Notes: generated from the sequence alone by a model not told the origin. Shown: positions 12,859 through 25,914, counted from the stretch's first letter. The stretch: 64,000 bases of DNA from Siphonodentalium dalli (GCA_032622095.1 CP136063.1:205825934-205889933); one strand, 5' to 3'. Numbers and translations are program-made.

Positions 12859-13628
12859 TTAATTCAACATTAGATAACATCTCGATATTCAACATTAGGT
12901 TTCCAACTTTATTTCAACATTGATTCATTGTTGAACGATTGTCCAAATTTAAACTGTTAGATTTCTAACATTATTTCAATGTTGATCGAACATCACAAAA
13001 CTTGACAAAAGTGAACATTAGCTTTCAAACGTAATCCCAATGTCGATTCAACGCTAAATTAATGTCCAGAAATTAAACATTAGGCTTCCAGCGTTATTTC
13101 AACGCTGAGCGACCATAAAACAAAATCAACATTAGGATTCCAATGCTATTTCAAAATCGAGTGATCGTCCCAATATTCAACATTAGTTTTCCAAAATTAT
13201 CCCATTTTCAATTCAATGATGTTGATCATATCGAGCAAACATAACAAAAAAAATACTTTTTTTATTCCAATATTATTTTAACGTTGAGCGAATGTCAAAA
13301 AATTCAACGTTAGCTTGCCAATATTATTCCAATGTTCAAAGTTAGTTTTTCAATGTTGTCTCAAATGTATATTCTAATATTTCTATGTTCACTTCAACGA
13401 GCAAACTGGACCAATCGCCAACGTTATTTCAAATTCAACGTTGAAACAAAATTTGAGACAACCGTTTACTTTAGTCTTTACATTGGATCAACATAGGGAT
13501 GCTATCTGGCCTGGTGAGGCCATTTGGCATGATTTTGGGAAACATTGGGACATAAATATTATACAGACTGGAATCAGTAGGCCCTATAGCTGATTTCACC
13601 TATTGTCGCGGATTTTTTATACAACTAC

Positions 13629-14794
13629 CAGGTCTGGCAAATGTGAGAATACAGCTACAATAGCTGTATTCAGCTAACCTAGATGTATTCAGCTATAAAT
13701 TATACTCTCAAAGCGGCTGCATGTGCATCAAAATTAGGCTACCATATTCTCCGGTCACCCTCAACCAAATCAAAATCGTCGCTTGTGTTCTGACAAAGTG
13801 TTGCCTTTTGTCGACACGGCAATTCTGATTTTGTGTGAAAACTTACTACGGTGGTCGATGTCAGTAAATATTCTGGGGACTATTTTCTGCAAATGCATTC
13901 ATTAACTAACTTATAAAATAAAGATCAAATTCATCCCAAACACTCGTTTACTTCTTCCCGATGCTAAACCGGTAGGGGGCGTTAGAATGGTGTACCTATA
14001 TCGAGCATTTAGAATTACATACCACTAGCGGTTTGTGAGCGATACTGGTAACTATTCATAATGGTATATATACAGATATTGTGCGGCATATTGCAAATGT
14101 ATGGCACAACATAGGGACAACTGAAATGAAAATGCGACTTATATAATTTCTGAAGTATTTCAAACATGAAGTCCTGGTCGTTAGCGAGTCAGAACTATTC
14201 AATCTGTTTTGGCGGGAAAATATATAATGTGTGAAAACTTACTAAACATAACATTGGTATTTGTATTTTCACGATTCGACATACATGTATGCGTTTCCGT
14301 ATTTTTGGAGAGAATCAGCTCAAGCAGTGAGTGGAACTCGCTCGGTTAAACTCTGGCTAGAGATGTTCCCCTTTTTACCTGTTTTAACGCACCAACCAAA
14401 CTGAGTTTTACCAGCATCGACATATTGATACTTCCGGGAATGATTAAGATGTTCCATCTTCGGTGATAAATATTGTATTTTTCAAGGTATTCCGCATTGC
14501 ATACTTTTAAGAGAGTTATTAACCGTTATGACCGACATCGACGCCATAGTAAGTTTTCACACATAATCACCATCGTCGTGCCGACAAAAGGCAACACTTT
14601 GTCAGAACACAAGCGACGATTTTGATTTGGTTGAGGGTGACCGGAGAATAGGGTAGCCTAATTTTGATGCACAAATTAGCGCTTCTAGTTTATTATCGAA
14701 AAACAGCCGCTTTGAGAGTATAATATATAGCTGAATACAGCTAGGTTAGCTGAATACAGCTATTGTAGCTGTATTCTCACATTTGCCAGACCTG
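13629..14794. mobile_element. 1.17-kb element with about 220- to 245-bp terminal inverted repeats
   Basis: The left arm (13629 to about 13850) begins CAGGTCTGGCAAATGTGAGA and is mirrored by the right arm (about 14549-14794). Both arms include GCTGTATTCAGCTAACCTAG and AACACTTTGTCAGAACACAA tracts. A 5-bp direct repeat ACTAC flanks it (13624-13628 and 14795-14799). The 700-bp core has no sizeable ORF, so it is non-autonomous. Superfamily not assigned. Confidence 0.8.
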
Positions 14795-15454
14795 ACTACT
14801 TAATGAACTAGTGGAATGATGTTTATATGATTACAGTTACCAGTAGGCTACAATGTGAACACGGAACATATAGATATACGTCAATATAGAAACAAAAGCG
14901 ACATGAGCGCAAATATTACCTCTCCTTGTCACAGATTCAAATTTCAAAATGAATGAATTGGAAATTTGGTGACGTCTAAATGTCGTATCAATAATGGGTA
15001 AATTCGTTACCGGATGTCCTGCATGTACCTAAGATTATAAATAACCATGACTTGTCACACAGAAGTTATACATTTTACGCCTTTCAAATTTTAGTCTAGC
15101 TGGATTGACAGAAACAGTAATTGTGCCTTTTCTCGACTCGACTGGGAAGCCGCCATTTGAATAGGTTGTCACGTGCAGTTATAGAACCAATCACGAATAG
15201 ACATCGCTTAACTATCCCCGATCCGTCTTGTAACTACTTGTCAAGTAGCAAAAATAGCATATTTAAGTAGCTTATAATGCTATAAAAGTCGTTGGAATAT
15301 TCTAACCACCCAAATTTAGCTACTCGAGATTTAGTGTGTAGTTCCGCAACATATATGTAAGGAGCTATTAGCTGTACGCGGGCGATACGGGGGTCCGGAC
15401 TGTGAGTTTTTTTTTTATTGGGGGCACAATTTTGTAATTCTGGCTGAATCTGGC

Positions 15455-15775
15455 AAGTTTAAGGGTTAATATCAGTACTTCTGTTTGACCGTGACCATGC
15501 ACCCTGTATGTGTGTGTAGGTTTCGACGACACCCACACATAGATATGGCCATTAAAATCACCCATATATAGACGCAACAGGGACGGTCCGCCGGGCTGTA
15601 TAGCTTCATTCGCGGCGAACATATTCGCCGATGCCGGCATTTTGAGGGTTAATATCGACACTTCTGTGTGATCGCGACCCCTGTCCGTGCGTATGTGGGT
15701 TTCCATGACACCCCTGCACATATATTGCCACTAAAATCACCCCTATATTCCACAGGGGCGGTCCGTGCTAGTCGG
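15455..15775. repeat. Two diverged direct repeats of about 180 bp
   Basis: 'agggttaatatc(a/g)(g/a)tacttctgt' through 'cactaaaatcaccc(c/a)tata' occurs at about 15461-15570 and 15645-15750, each followed by a GGGACGGTCCG/GGGGCGGTCCG GC-rich piece. Confidence 0.6.
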
Positions 15776-16139
15776 GGCTGGTCCGGGCGGTGTTTAGTCA
15801 CACCGCATGTTTATGGTATATCGGCCCAACTTCTGCAGAACGTGTAAACAATAATCCGTTGGTAGAGACAAGCTGTCCACGATGTGACCGCTGGTATGCG
15901 TTATTGGCTTCAATCTAAGCATATTTTTTTCGCGCATACACATATTTCTCTGGTCTTAGGGTTTCGATTTGATACACGTTTGACATAAACTTCCAAACGC
16001 GTTGATCGTCTATACGTGTGGGCGGAATATTGGTCGGGTGACTTTCGTTAATGGCAACGTATGTTACAAGTTACACGTGTGGCTGAACCTGGCTATTGTT
16101 CCACTCCCATTGTGCCAATTATATATTATAGACATTAAG

Positions 16140-16480
16140 TATTATGTAGGTGAAGGTCCCCAACTCGAAATTTCATGATTTAAGTGACTTTGTGAGCGGC
16201 GTTTCTTGCAATTATTGAATTTATCCTGGGTAAATAATGCAATGTTTATTGCGCTATCGGCTCACAAAAGTCAAAGAAAAAAGCATGCACTTTAGAGTAG
16301 GGACCTTCACGTACAGTGATGTACATTACTAAGGTACAGATAACAATCAAGAAATATATTCCCCGTGTTATTGTTTTGACTGTCCTGTCAAAACTTCAAA
16401 AAGTTCCCAGGTTTTGTACTGGTGGAATATGATCTCTACGGAGTAGAGATTCATGGCATGGTCTAATACTCACACAACTA
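16140..16480. repeat. Interspersed repeat CAACTCGAAATTTCATGATTTAAG, copy 1
   Basis: Shares 'cccaactcgaaatttca(t/c)gatttaagtgactttgtgagc', 'cggctcacaaaagtca' and 'gttttgtactggtggaatatgatc' with 21960-22410. Confidence 0.7.
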
Positions 16481-17569
16481 CATTTCACGAGTAAAGACAT
16501 CAGTCTCAGTTATATAAACCTGGATTTTGTTTTTACTAATCGACATCATTATACCAACCGGACGTTAAAGACTTGTTATTACTTATAATAATATTTTTTT
16601 AAGAGACAATATAGACTACAATTGAAATCACCTGTGTATATATTTACATTCGACTGTGGACATGTCAGACCATCCCCAGCACGGCACGGTACGGTACATG
16701 ACATGTGGTTAGATTACGCAAGTGATAATGTCCGGGTTGTCATCTCTCTCTTGAATTGTGACAACAACACTCACCCATGAGGTCCTAGAATTGATTATAT
16801 CCGGAATAACATCCTGTATAGTGCTCACATAAAATCGCGAGCAGAGCCGCCGAAAAACAGACGCCAAACATTCAGCATCCAACTCCTGAACTGCCGCTGT
16901 TCCGACGAGAGGATCCACGTTTCAATATAATACGGGTGAGTAAAAACTTTATAGATTTTAATTTGTATTGGTTGTCACAGTCATGGACAGAAACATGGTG
17001 ACAGGGGGGGGGGGGGGGGTTACATTACCATCTCTCGACATACATGTGACGACGGCAAATATTCACGATGACTTTATTAAATTTCCATGTTATATCTACC
17101 ATTTTATTTGTTTACACCATAGTGCTATTTATTATATATTGATTTGTTCGTATATTACATGTGTAATTAGAACAATAATAAAGAATCTTGAATCTTGAGA
17201 TTCCAAACTGTTGTCGGACGTCTCATCGCCCAACTTCTAAGAGGACCCAAATTTCACAGTACGGGTGAGTTCAAATTTAAGAGTGTTCATGTTATATTCA
17301 AAATAGACTGCAACGGCCGTGAGTGTGGATGTCTCGCCCCTATCTTTGGTGAAAAAAGAAAGAAAGTTAATTGAAACATTTAATGCCTGACACACAACAG
17401 TACAGTTGGAAATATCAGACCAAAAATAGGTTGAAATTGTTCTGCTATATTAACAAGAGCATCGCTATAGTGCGTCCTTTAGCCATTTCGAATTGTACTA
17501 CCGCACAATAAAACAATAACTTGAGCTTTCGTTTGAAGAATATCTGATATATACCGCTAATTTCATGGG

Positions 17570-18110
17570 CAAAATGCGGTCAAATTGTAAGTCGAAAAAG
17601 GCCGTATATAACTCATGTGAAACTAATTAGACAGAACCTATATTAGAACTTGCAATGGCCTGTAGTTTAAGCTGGGAAATACACATACCAGCTTTGGTTC
17701 AGCTCAAATAATCAAAACTGGAGTTATCGGTTGGAAACCGAAATGTTATGAAATTGGTCAAATTCTAGCTAAGCCGAAAAAGGGCCTCATGTAAAAATAA
17801 TTGGACGGAACCCATATTCAAACTTGGCCTGTATCGTTAGCTGGAAATACACAAACCAACTTTGGTTCGTTCAGATCAATTAATCCAACCTGGAGTTATC
17901 GGTCGGATCGTCGGAAACAAAAAATGTTAACAGACGGTCAAATTATAAGTCGATAAAGGGCCGTAACTCATGTAAAAATAATTGGACGGAACCCATATTC
18001 GAACTTGGCCTGTATCTTTAGCTGGGAAATGCACACACCAACTTTGGTTCAGATCAAATAATACAAACTGGAGTTATCAAGTTGGAAACTTTGAGGTCGC
18101 AGCTGAAAAA
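17570..18110. repeat. Three tandem units of the AAAGGGCC(A/G)TAACTC repeat
   Basis: Units of about 175-185 bp with 'acggaacccatattc(g/a)aactt', 'ggcctgtat', 'tttggttc' and 'aactggagttatc' at about 17585, 17770 and 17945. Confidence 0.7.
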
Positions 18111-18544
18111 ATAACGACCCATAACTATTTTGTTAATTTTTCAATAACATTAATGGTATTCTTTGGTATATAGAGTTCTAGTTTAAACGGACATATGGCC
18201 CATTCGGAGCTCCAAATGTTGTCAACTTAATATTGAGGGACGGATACGATACGCCCATAAATACACGAAATATTGATATACCGGTATCATATGTCAAAGT
18301 CAGCCATTTTCAATTTTTCGCCATACGTCAGATAAACGCTCTTTATTTCTACCATATCAGAAGTAGACTGTCCTGCAAAACTGCAAATGGCTCTTTTTTG
18401 TTTGGCAACCAAACACCGTGTTCATAGTACTTCGATGAATCTTTTTGGGTTACAGAAAGCTCTTATATAGAAAGGTAGTTCAAATATTTATCGACCTATT
18501 TCGATACCGGGAAACATTCAAAAGTGAATACTATGTGTATTTTG

Positions 18545-18840
18545 GAGTGCAAACGGGGGGGGGGGGGGGGGGTTCAGAAAAAAAATTCAGGCATGTATGC
18601 TGATTTTTCCTTTCGACCCTTGTTGGGACCCACCCACCCCCGCGTCCAAAATGTTTTCCGTTTTCGGCAGTTTTTTCCTGACCATTTTTGGACACCCACC
18701 CCCATTTTAACACTAAAACCGAGATGCGGGGAGAAATTCACTGTAAACAGCTGTATATGAATTTCTGTGCATACTATTTGTCATGGATGTTAACATTGAC
18801 ATGTAAATAGGAACGAGTCATTTTGGGGTCATTCGGCCAA
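18545..18840. repeat. Interspersed repeat with G run, copy 2 (inverted)
   Basis: Starts with an 18-bp G run (18555-18572) and runs through TTTTCGGCAGTTTTTTCCTG, TTTAACACTAAAACCGAGAT and ACTGTAAACAGCTGTATATG: the reverse complement of 6361-6700. Confidence 0.7.
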
Positions 18841-19273
18841 AAAAACATGGCTGCCAGCGGCCATCTTGGATTTCAAAATTCAATCCATTAGCTTTGGCTG
18901 CATGCTATACTTTTTGTCTGATTATCATGAAATTTTTAATTTATGTTAATATTGACATTCTAAGGTGTTTTAAGTCCCATCGACCACCCACCACCCCGTT
19001 TTTTTACCCGGTAAAAAAAATCCCCCCCCCCCCCCGGTGCAAACCGCTTTAACATAATGTCACAGCAAAGTTAAATTTGATATTGTATGTTGTTGTAGCC
19101 GGGGGTCTGGAATCATGCATCTTTAAAGCGACCCGAGCACTCGCAGTCTGTAAAACATCACCACTAAGAGGAACATGGAGAACTAAAAACACTTTGTACT
19201 TATATGCATTATTGATAGTTCTCCAATAACGAAATTTCGCGTTTTGAAATCACTGTTATGTAAACAAAACTGT

Positions 19274-19748
19274 TAAAGGTACTCAATCCGACCAGACGGT
19301 CCCCATATCATCAAGTTACAACATTTCTTCAGAATACGTTTTTTTTTTATCAGAATCTATTAATTACAACACAATAATGTTAACTGCTGTCAACTATGGT
19401 ATAAAAGTTCCCAAAACGTGTTATTTATCAACATGTTGTTCAACGAAATATGACCGTAGTATCACTTGAGTATTACGAAATTTGGCCATATTATCACTTG
19501 AGTATTATGAAATTTGGCCATATTACCACTTGATTTTAGTGTTATCCATCTTTTATCCGAGACCGTCGATTTCACGACTCTTTTTTGTGCCACATAAAAT
19601 TACACATTTCGAGAAATAACAAATTTCAAAAATAGATATCTGATCACTTTGATGGGTGGGTTCCTCGACTAGAATCAAATATTTTTTACCCCCAAAGCCA
19701 AAGAAATAGTAATTTGGGAGCGTTATTTTGGATTATGCATCTTTAAGT
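19274..19748. mobile_element. Diverged relative of the AGGTACTCAATCCG TTAA element
   Basis: Starts TTAAAGGTACTCAATCCGAC at 19275 and ends with a mirrored but mutated GGATTATGCATCTTTAA. It shares the internal 'cacccatcaaag ... gatatc' and 'cgaggaacccaccc' blocks with the copies at 12.3 kb, 20.7 kb and 32.6 kb. Confidence 0.6.
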
Positions 19749-20138
19749 GAATTGTCAACAAAGATCGCTAATCGTGTAGTAAGTTCAAATCTTTTATTCT
19801 GAATTTAATTTACCTAACTTTTTTCAATGCTTTGATATTTTCCAACGTCAAGTTTTGAATAAACTGTGGTATCTTATTGGACTATAATTGGACTTTTAAT
19901 GCATGGTAATTCCACTACAACAGTAATGTTTACATAACAGCGATTCTGACATGCGCGACATCTCATTATTGGAGTTAATAATGTTGAAAATAAGGACAAA
20001 GTCAAGCTATATTTCATGCATGTACTTGTTGATGACAGTAAATTGTTTTACACACTAGTATGTAATTCCGCATGAAATCATTTTGAAAGCATTGAGTCCC
20101 TTTAATAATTGGTGTGTAACTCTCTTTATTGTCGGCAG

Positions 20139-20515
20139 GTATAAAGATGCTAGCAAGGACTGGTCTTGTTGTGCTGGTGGTGGTTGCTGTGACGATAGCG
20201 ATTGGCGAAGCTTGCTATGCGGGGCCATTCAGATACGGACCAAGATGCCGCACCGGCCGCGGAATCTTCGGATCACGTGGTTATCGGGTCACCTACAGCA
20301 TTTCACAGGGCGGAAACGTCCCCACTTTGCTTTGCTGTGAAGCACTAGGATGTGGAGGATCGTCCAGTAGGAGATGTGGGTCATTTCGAATGTATTCAAT
20401 TGGATGTGGACATGGCTCTTGGAGCGCGAGAGTACCGTGGGGAAACAATTTGGCAACGCCCGCCATTCGCTGCAAAGGAAATCCTACTGGCGCTGGATAC
20501 AGTGTGAGCACATAA
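20139..20515 (+). CDS. Small secreted cysteine-rich peptide, exon with start and stop
   Basis: ATG at 20147-20149 opens a 122-residue frame ending TAA at 20513-20515. Residues 1-22 are a textbook signal peptide (MLARTGLVVLVVVAVTIAIG, then EA). The mature part has eight cysteines in the order C-x(11)-C, then CC, then C-G, R-C-G, G-C-G and R-C-K. It is rich in Gly, Ser and Arg and looks basic. Just upstream, tctctttattgtcggcag|GTATAAAG (acceptor at 20137-20138) looks like the 3' end of a 5'-UTR intron. An ATTAAA at 20603-20608 could be the poly(A) signal. I do not recognise the family: the spacing does not fit big defensin, macin or mytilin patterns as I know them. An extracellular effector or matrix peptide is possible. 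Function unknown. Confidence 0.72.
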
Positions 20516-20740
20516 ACACTGGATATACAAATCCATGATCAAACATGTCACACAGATCATGTTCATATTTATAAAGAAATCTATTTGTATAATAATTTGT
20601 ATATTAAAAACATTGTAATTTTGATTATTTTACCTAGCATGTGCCGTTGTGGATTTGTGGTAGCAACCGCGATAAATCTGGTGTAGTCTAGGGATGTAGA
20701 GAGGAGAAGCTCAATTTTTACGAAAATCAGAAAATTTTAG

Positions 20741-20900
20741 TGCTTAAAGATTCATAATCCGAATAACGCTCCCAAATTACTATTTCTTTGGCTTCGGGGT
20801 TAAAAAATATTGTATTCGAGTCGAGGAACCCACCCATCAAAGTTTAGAGCGATCAGATATCAATTTTTGAAAATCGTTATTTCTAGAAATGTGTTCTTAT
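20741..20900. mobile_element. Fragment of the TTAA element downstream of the secreted peptide
   Basis: CTTAAAGATTCATAATCCGA, then TCGAGGAACCCACCCATCAAAG; a partial copy of the family at 12296-12858. Confidence 0.55.
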
Positions 20901-20915
20901 TATGAGAGGTATTTG

Positions 20916-20982
20916 GCACAATAGACCCGACCACCCAAAGATATATATATATATGGTGGGGTCTATTGTTCCAAACACCTGT
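20916..20982. repeat. Short hairpin with AT microsatellite
   Basis: GGCACAATAGACCCGACCAC and GGTGGGGTCTATTGTTCC flank a (TA)n run. Confidence 0.55.
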
Positions 20983-21629
20983 GCTTATTTCTGGCCCAGT
21001 ACAAAGTCGTCAAACCGACGCGGTCTCGGACAAAATTGCAGATGAACATGGATAACTCTACAATCAAGTGGTAATACGACAAAAATATTACTAAAATATG
21101 CAATGATAACTGTTTGATTAATTTTCTCACAGACAGTCACGATTTCAGCTAGTATACAGACTATTACAGAGCATAGACCGTAGTTTAGTCGGATTCCTAA
21201 GCTAAATAATGCGAGTCTTTTTTTGCAAATATTTCCTGGCAAACCCTCAACAAAACAAAACAAAATTTAAACTACTTTTTTTTTTTTTTTTACATAAATA
21301 GAACATATCTCTCATATTATGAGGATAAACAGGACTGTATAGTACTTTATTCCAAGCCCATTGACGTGAGGCACATGTATTCAACGGAATCCCAGCCATT
21401 GAATACATATAAGTGTATACCTCTAGTGGAATACAAGCCGGAACTATTTTTGTTGACGTTGTCGCCAAGAAAGATGACGTACATTACGTCGATCATCCGC
21501 TTCCGGTGATTCCCTCCATATTTACTGGTTATTTGTCAGACTTAAATCACAATAAAGGTAGCTATAGTAACAATGGAGGTGACATTCATGGATTGAATTT
21601 ATCTGACTGAACGGTGTAGAATAAATACA

Positions 21630-21790
21630 GAACACAACTTGCATCATAATCTCGAATCTTTTATCGAACTCGTTGCGGACGGCGCAAAGTTATATTTCGC
21701 TCGAGCTACGTTCTCGCGAAATATATTCTTGCGCCATCCGCAACTCATTCGATAAAAGATTCTCGATTAAGGTGCGCGTTGTGTTCTGTC
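21630..21790. mobile_element. 160-bp palindromic MITE
   Basis: CGAATCTTTTATCGAACTCG ... GCGGACGGCGCAA is mirrored by TTGCGCCATCCGC ... CGATAAAAGATTCTCGA; outer CAGAACACAAC / GTTGTGTTCTG. Arms about 70 bp, so a strong hairpin. Confidence 0.8.
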
Positions 21791-21968
21791 TATATATCAT
21801 ACATTGGTTATAAAGGATGATTTTTTCCCGCATCAAATTGATAGTTTGAAGTTGAGATTACGAACAGACATTGGACGGACCAAATTAGCAAACATTTCCA
21901 GATAAACAAAAGACGAACAACTCTAGAACGGAAAAAAACAACGATTGAACAGTAAAGAACACTCCATC

Positions 21969-22412
21969 GAATCTCCTCAGATTATAGATCATGCCATGAA
22001 TCTCTACTATGACTAACGCCCGTAGATATCATATTCCACCAGTACAAAACCTGGGAATTTTTTGTAGTTTTGACAGGGAACCTTATAAAATCAAAAAAAA
22101 AAAAGGGGAATATATTTCTTTGTTATTATCTGTTCCTTAATAATGTACGTCACTGTAGGCGAAGATCCCAACTCGAAATTTCACGATTTAAGTGACTTTG
22201 TGAGCGATTTTACTTTGTGTTTCATACAATTATGATTTTTTCATGGGTAATTAATTGAATGTTTATTGCGATACCGGCTCACAAAAGTCACAGAAAAGCA
22301 TCGACTTTATAAGGTTCCCTGTCAAAACTTCAAAAACTTCCATGGTTTTGTACTGCTGGAATATGATCTTTACGTGCGTCAGCTATAGTAGAGATCCATG
22401 GCATGATCTACT
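21969..22412. mobile_element. 450-bp palindromic element with approximately 100-bp arms
   Basis: AGATCATGCCATGAATCTCT through ATCATATTCCACCAGTACAA at the left is mirrored at the right by GTACTGCTGGAATATGATCT through GAGATCCATGGCATGATC. The inner part matches 16140-16480. Confidence 0.7.
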
Positions 22413-22419
22413 CATAGTA

Positions 22420-24870
22420 GTGAACATCCAAACCAAATTACATTGAGATCCTAGCACTGTTGTTCAAGTTATGACACGAACAGCCATCGGACGGATGCCC
22501 GACGCACAGGTGCAAAAAAGTATACCCCCCATTTTAAACATAAAAGTAAAACGAGAGGCCGATCACGATCGGCAGATGTTTAACCCATACCTTCAACCAC
22601 TGAACTCAAAATAAGCTATCTAGAATTTAATATAAACCTGTACACGTGTGGAGATGAAAGATAAAATGGGGGGGGGGGGGGTGGTTTCCATCATTTACTT
22701 GGATAGAATAGGTATAAATAATAGACTCATAGAAAAAGTATTGCACTGGTTATCATGTGAAAATGTCATGGTTAAAGGTATGTTTAATATATTCAAAACC
22801 AATCAATCGATACCAAAATCTATACATGTAGAGAATGTGTCAAGATGAACATGGATGTGATTATTAGAGTGAGCGGTTGAAATATATTTAGTTATCACAT
22901 TGTGTCAACGGAATTGGTGGATGAGTTTAATATTGTTGAGAAATAAAACAAATACCCTCACTATAAGGTCAGGGGTGTTATCATAAACTGTGCCATGAAA
23001 TATAAACACAATCAAATATTTGAATTATCAATCAGATTGTAAGGGTTTAAACTTACACAAACTAATGAACTTATCAATAAAAAATAGTTCATAAAAGCAT
23101 GTCATTTGATTTAGAAACCCGTAAAATAAGTCAGTCTCAAAGAATACCAACACTGTTCTCATTATCCCGCAGCCCAAATGCAATTGAAGGAATTTCAAAA
23201 TAAGAATATTCAATAGGTGGTTTATAGAATTAATTACTAGACCTGGCTCAAAGTTGAAGGGTTAATTTAATGTCTGCCTACCGGATAGCATGTATCCATG
23301 GAATGGGTTAATTTTAATTACAGAATGCATACAAGTTAAAATTGGACCACTATCAACCTGGAGATGGAATGATCAAATACATCAAATGATGGGACTATGC
23401 CCAGATTTGCCACTTAAATGTGTCATAGTTACAACAATAACATTTCAAAGGTTTGAGAATAAACAGAGCAGAGCTAAATGCTGCCAGTGCCAGAGAAGCC
23501 AGACCCACAGGCCCCTGGGGAAAAATAGCAGATATACCAATATATACTATACCAGTGACAAGGTTCACAAGTCAGATTTTTGGGAAAAAACACCATCTAT
23601 CATATTGCTCATAGATTCTCAATATCGTTCAAATCAGTCACCATATATTTCAGTGTATCTTATTGGCCATGGAATTTTCTTTCTTTTGATGCATAATCCC
23701 ATAATAATAAAAGAAGTCGAGACATTGTACCGAAATCTTGCAATATCTACTGGAAATTTGAGAGTAAAACGGGTCGTCAGTCTCCCTATCCGCCTAATAT
23801 ATTCAATAATTCTAACGATCGGCCGATCACGATCGGCAGATGTTAACCCATCCCTTGGCGAAAGTAAATTACCATGATTGGAATCATAAATGAGAGTTTT
23901 GATGTTGAATTATAGAGTATACTGTTAGGTACTATTATAGACAATGCACATAACACAAATTATTGGAATTTATGTGTCACTCACATTTATATAAGAGAAT
24001 GCACTGGAACAGGATCTGTAATGCTGAACCACCACAGCCTTGAGTTAAATGTGAAAAGGTGACCTGAACATGAAATACTTGGTCAAGAGATTCCAATATA
24101 ATGATAATGTATCAAATTCTACCCACAACAGCCATCAAGATAAACACCTCACTGCTGACCAATTAGTATCAATAATACAGCAGAGATGTCAACAAATCAC
24201 AGGCTTATGTTAAATAGGGCAAGGAATTCAAACTAAATAGTTTTTTTAAGAGTGAATATTTTTTTCTTCGAAAAAGGGCCATAAATCAGTTTAAAATAGT
24301 CTGATCAAACACATATTCAAACTCGATCTGTCTTTTGTGCTGAGAAATTCATATACAAAATTTGGTTCCGATCAGATAGAAAATGTTCGATTTATCGCAC
24401 CATGTGTAAAGTGTCTACAAACAGACGGATGGACTAATGACAGTTGGTCAATCCGGATGTTGACACTTCCATACTATGATATGGGTAAACATAAAAATTA
24501 GTCTTTTGTGGGTACTTAAGTATCAATTTTCCCATCTCCACTAGCATGGGCATGCATTTGATTTTTTTGTCTGTGAAACACTGGACAAACATGACAAAAT
24601 ATGTGATAAAACACAATTTATTCCCATCTTTCCTGGCATAGAGACCTCTCAGAAATCCAGACTGAGAGTGCAAATTAATTACTGGTACATAGAGCTGCAG
24701 CCTGAATACCAGTGTCCTATAAAAGTATATCTGGTTACTCTTCACACTGATGGCTAAAAATAACTATAATTATCAATTATACAGATTTACTGTTTGTCTC
24801 TCACAGAGCTAAAGTGATACCACTGATAATCAATTAGCTGTAGGCTGCTATGGTTATCTGTTCAATTCTT
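22420..24870. other. Non-coding stretch with repeat fragments
   Basis: 14-bp G run at 22668-22681. 23500-23800 is a decayed copy of the palindrome arm at 55255-55465 (accagtgacaaggttca, attggcc/aat(g/a)(g/a)aatt). CGATCACGATCGGCAGATGT recurs at 22560-22580 and 23826-23846. 23985-24045 holds a family B fragment. The long ORF over 23290-23877 is repeat-derived. Confidence 0.5.
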
Positions 24871-24874
24871 AGTT

Positions 24875-25400
24875 GAAAAAGGGCCATAACTCTTGTATAA
24901 AATGTCAGATCTAACCCATATTCAAACTTGACCTGTATGTTGAGTTGAGAAACACACATACTAAATTTGGGTCCTATCAGTTGAAAAATGGTTGATTTAG
25001 CGAAGCATGCATGAATTCTATGTCAAAGGGCCATAACTCCAATACAAAATATCAGATCAAACCCATATTCGAACTCGATCTGTATTTTGGGCTGACAAAC
25101 TCGCATACCAAATTTGGTTCCGATCAGATTAAAATTGTTTGAGTTATGACAGCATGCATGAATTCGAAATCGAAAAAGGGCCATAACTCCGTATAAAAAA
25201 ACTCGGATCAAACCCATATTCGAACTCGATCTGTATTTTGGGCTGAGAAACCCATATAAAAAATTTGGTTCCGGTCGGATAGAAATTGTTCGAGTTATCG
25301 CACCATGCGTAAAGTGTCTACAGACAGACAGACAAACAGGCGGACGGACGGACTAACGACGAGTGGTCAATCCGGACAACGACACTATGTTTACCATACT
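24875..25400. repeat. AAAGGGCCATAACTC tandem repeat with CGGACGGACGG tail
   Basis: Units at about 24885, 25025 and 25175 with AACCCATATTCGAACTCGAT and ATACCAAATTTGGTTCCGAT, ending CAGACAGACAGACAAACAGG then CGGACGGACGGACT. Related single unit with tail at 24280-24440. Confidence 0.75.
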
Positions 25401-25914
25401 ATGGTATGGGTAAACATAAAAAATTGTCAACTCAGCCGAAATATGCCCTAGTGTATGTTATAGGGCATACACTTTTCTTTCGTTTGATATAACTTTACGA
25501 AGTCTATTTAAGAGAAGTCGACATACCGCACGTGGGAATTCGAAAGTTCGGTAATTCTGATCGTAATAATTGAATTGGTATCCATGTATAATCACTACTT
25601 ACCGGACAGGGAGACTGACGACCGCTTTTCGTTGGTGGGTTTTGCTAGTTTTCAATACGATACCTCAACTTGCCTTCATTTGATACTATCGAATTATACA
25701 CCAAGAGAAAGGAAATTTCATGGCCAATAAGACATAATAAAAGGCCGTCCGGCCACAGTGTCCCCCGAAAAAGTGGCTTCATTGGGGGCATCAGCTTTTC
25801 TGAAAAAAATAACAAGGACCCTAAATCCGATACTAAATTTCAGAACAATCCAACCAGTGTCCCCTGAAATGGTGGATAAACTATCACACAAACTAAAGTT
25901 GTCATCCGGAAACC

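Larger units (their letters stand above)
12230..13470. repeat. Degenerate minisatellite of TTCAACGTT/AACATTAGG units
   Basis: Recurring AACATTAGGTTTCCAAC-TTATTTCAACGTTGAGCG units of roughly 60-70 bp, many of them self-complementary (TTGAA/TTCAA cores), at 12230-12291 and again at 12863-13470. The two blocks were one array before the TTAA element at 12296-12858 inserted. Confidence 0.7.

Noticed and set aside
15368-15721. 117-codon minus-strand ORF
   Set aside because: Explained by two diverged direct repeats; the peptide repeats itself only because the DNA does.
17180-17275. Possible 5'-UTR exons before 'acGGgtgagt' at 16934 and 17264
   Set aside because: Two donor-like sites exist, but no open frame, acceptor or link to the 20-kb peptide gene could be shown.
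23290-23877. 195-codon plus-strand ORF
   Set aside because: It runs through known repeat fragments (palindrome arm, GATCGG repeats), has no domain-like segment and no codon or splice support.
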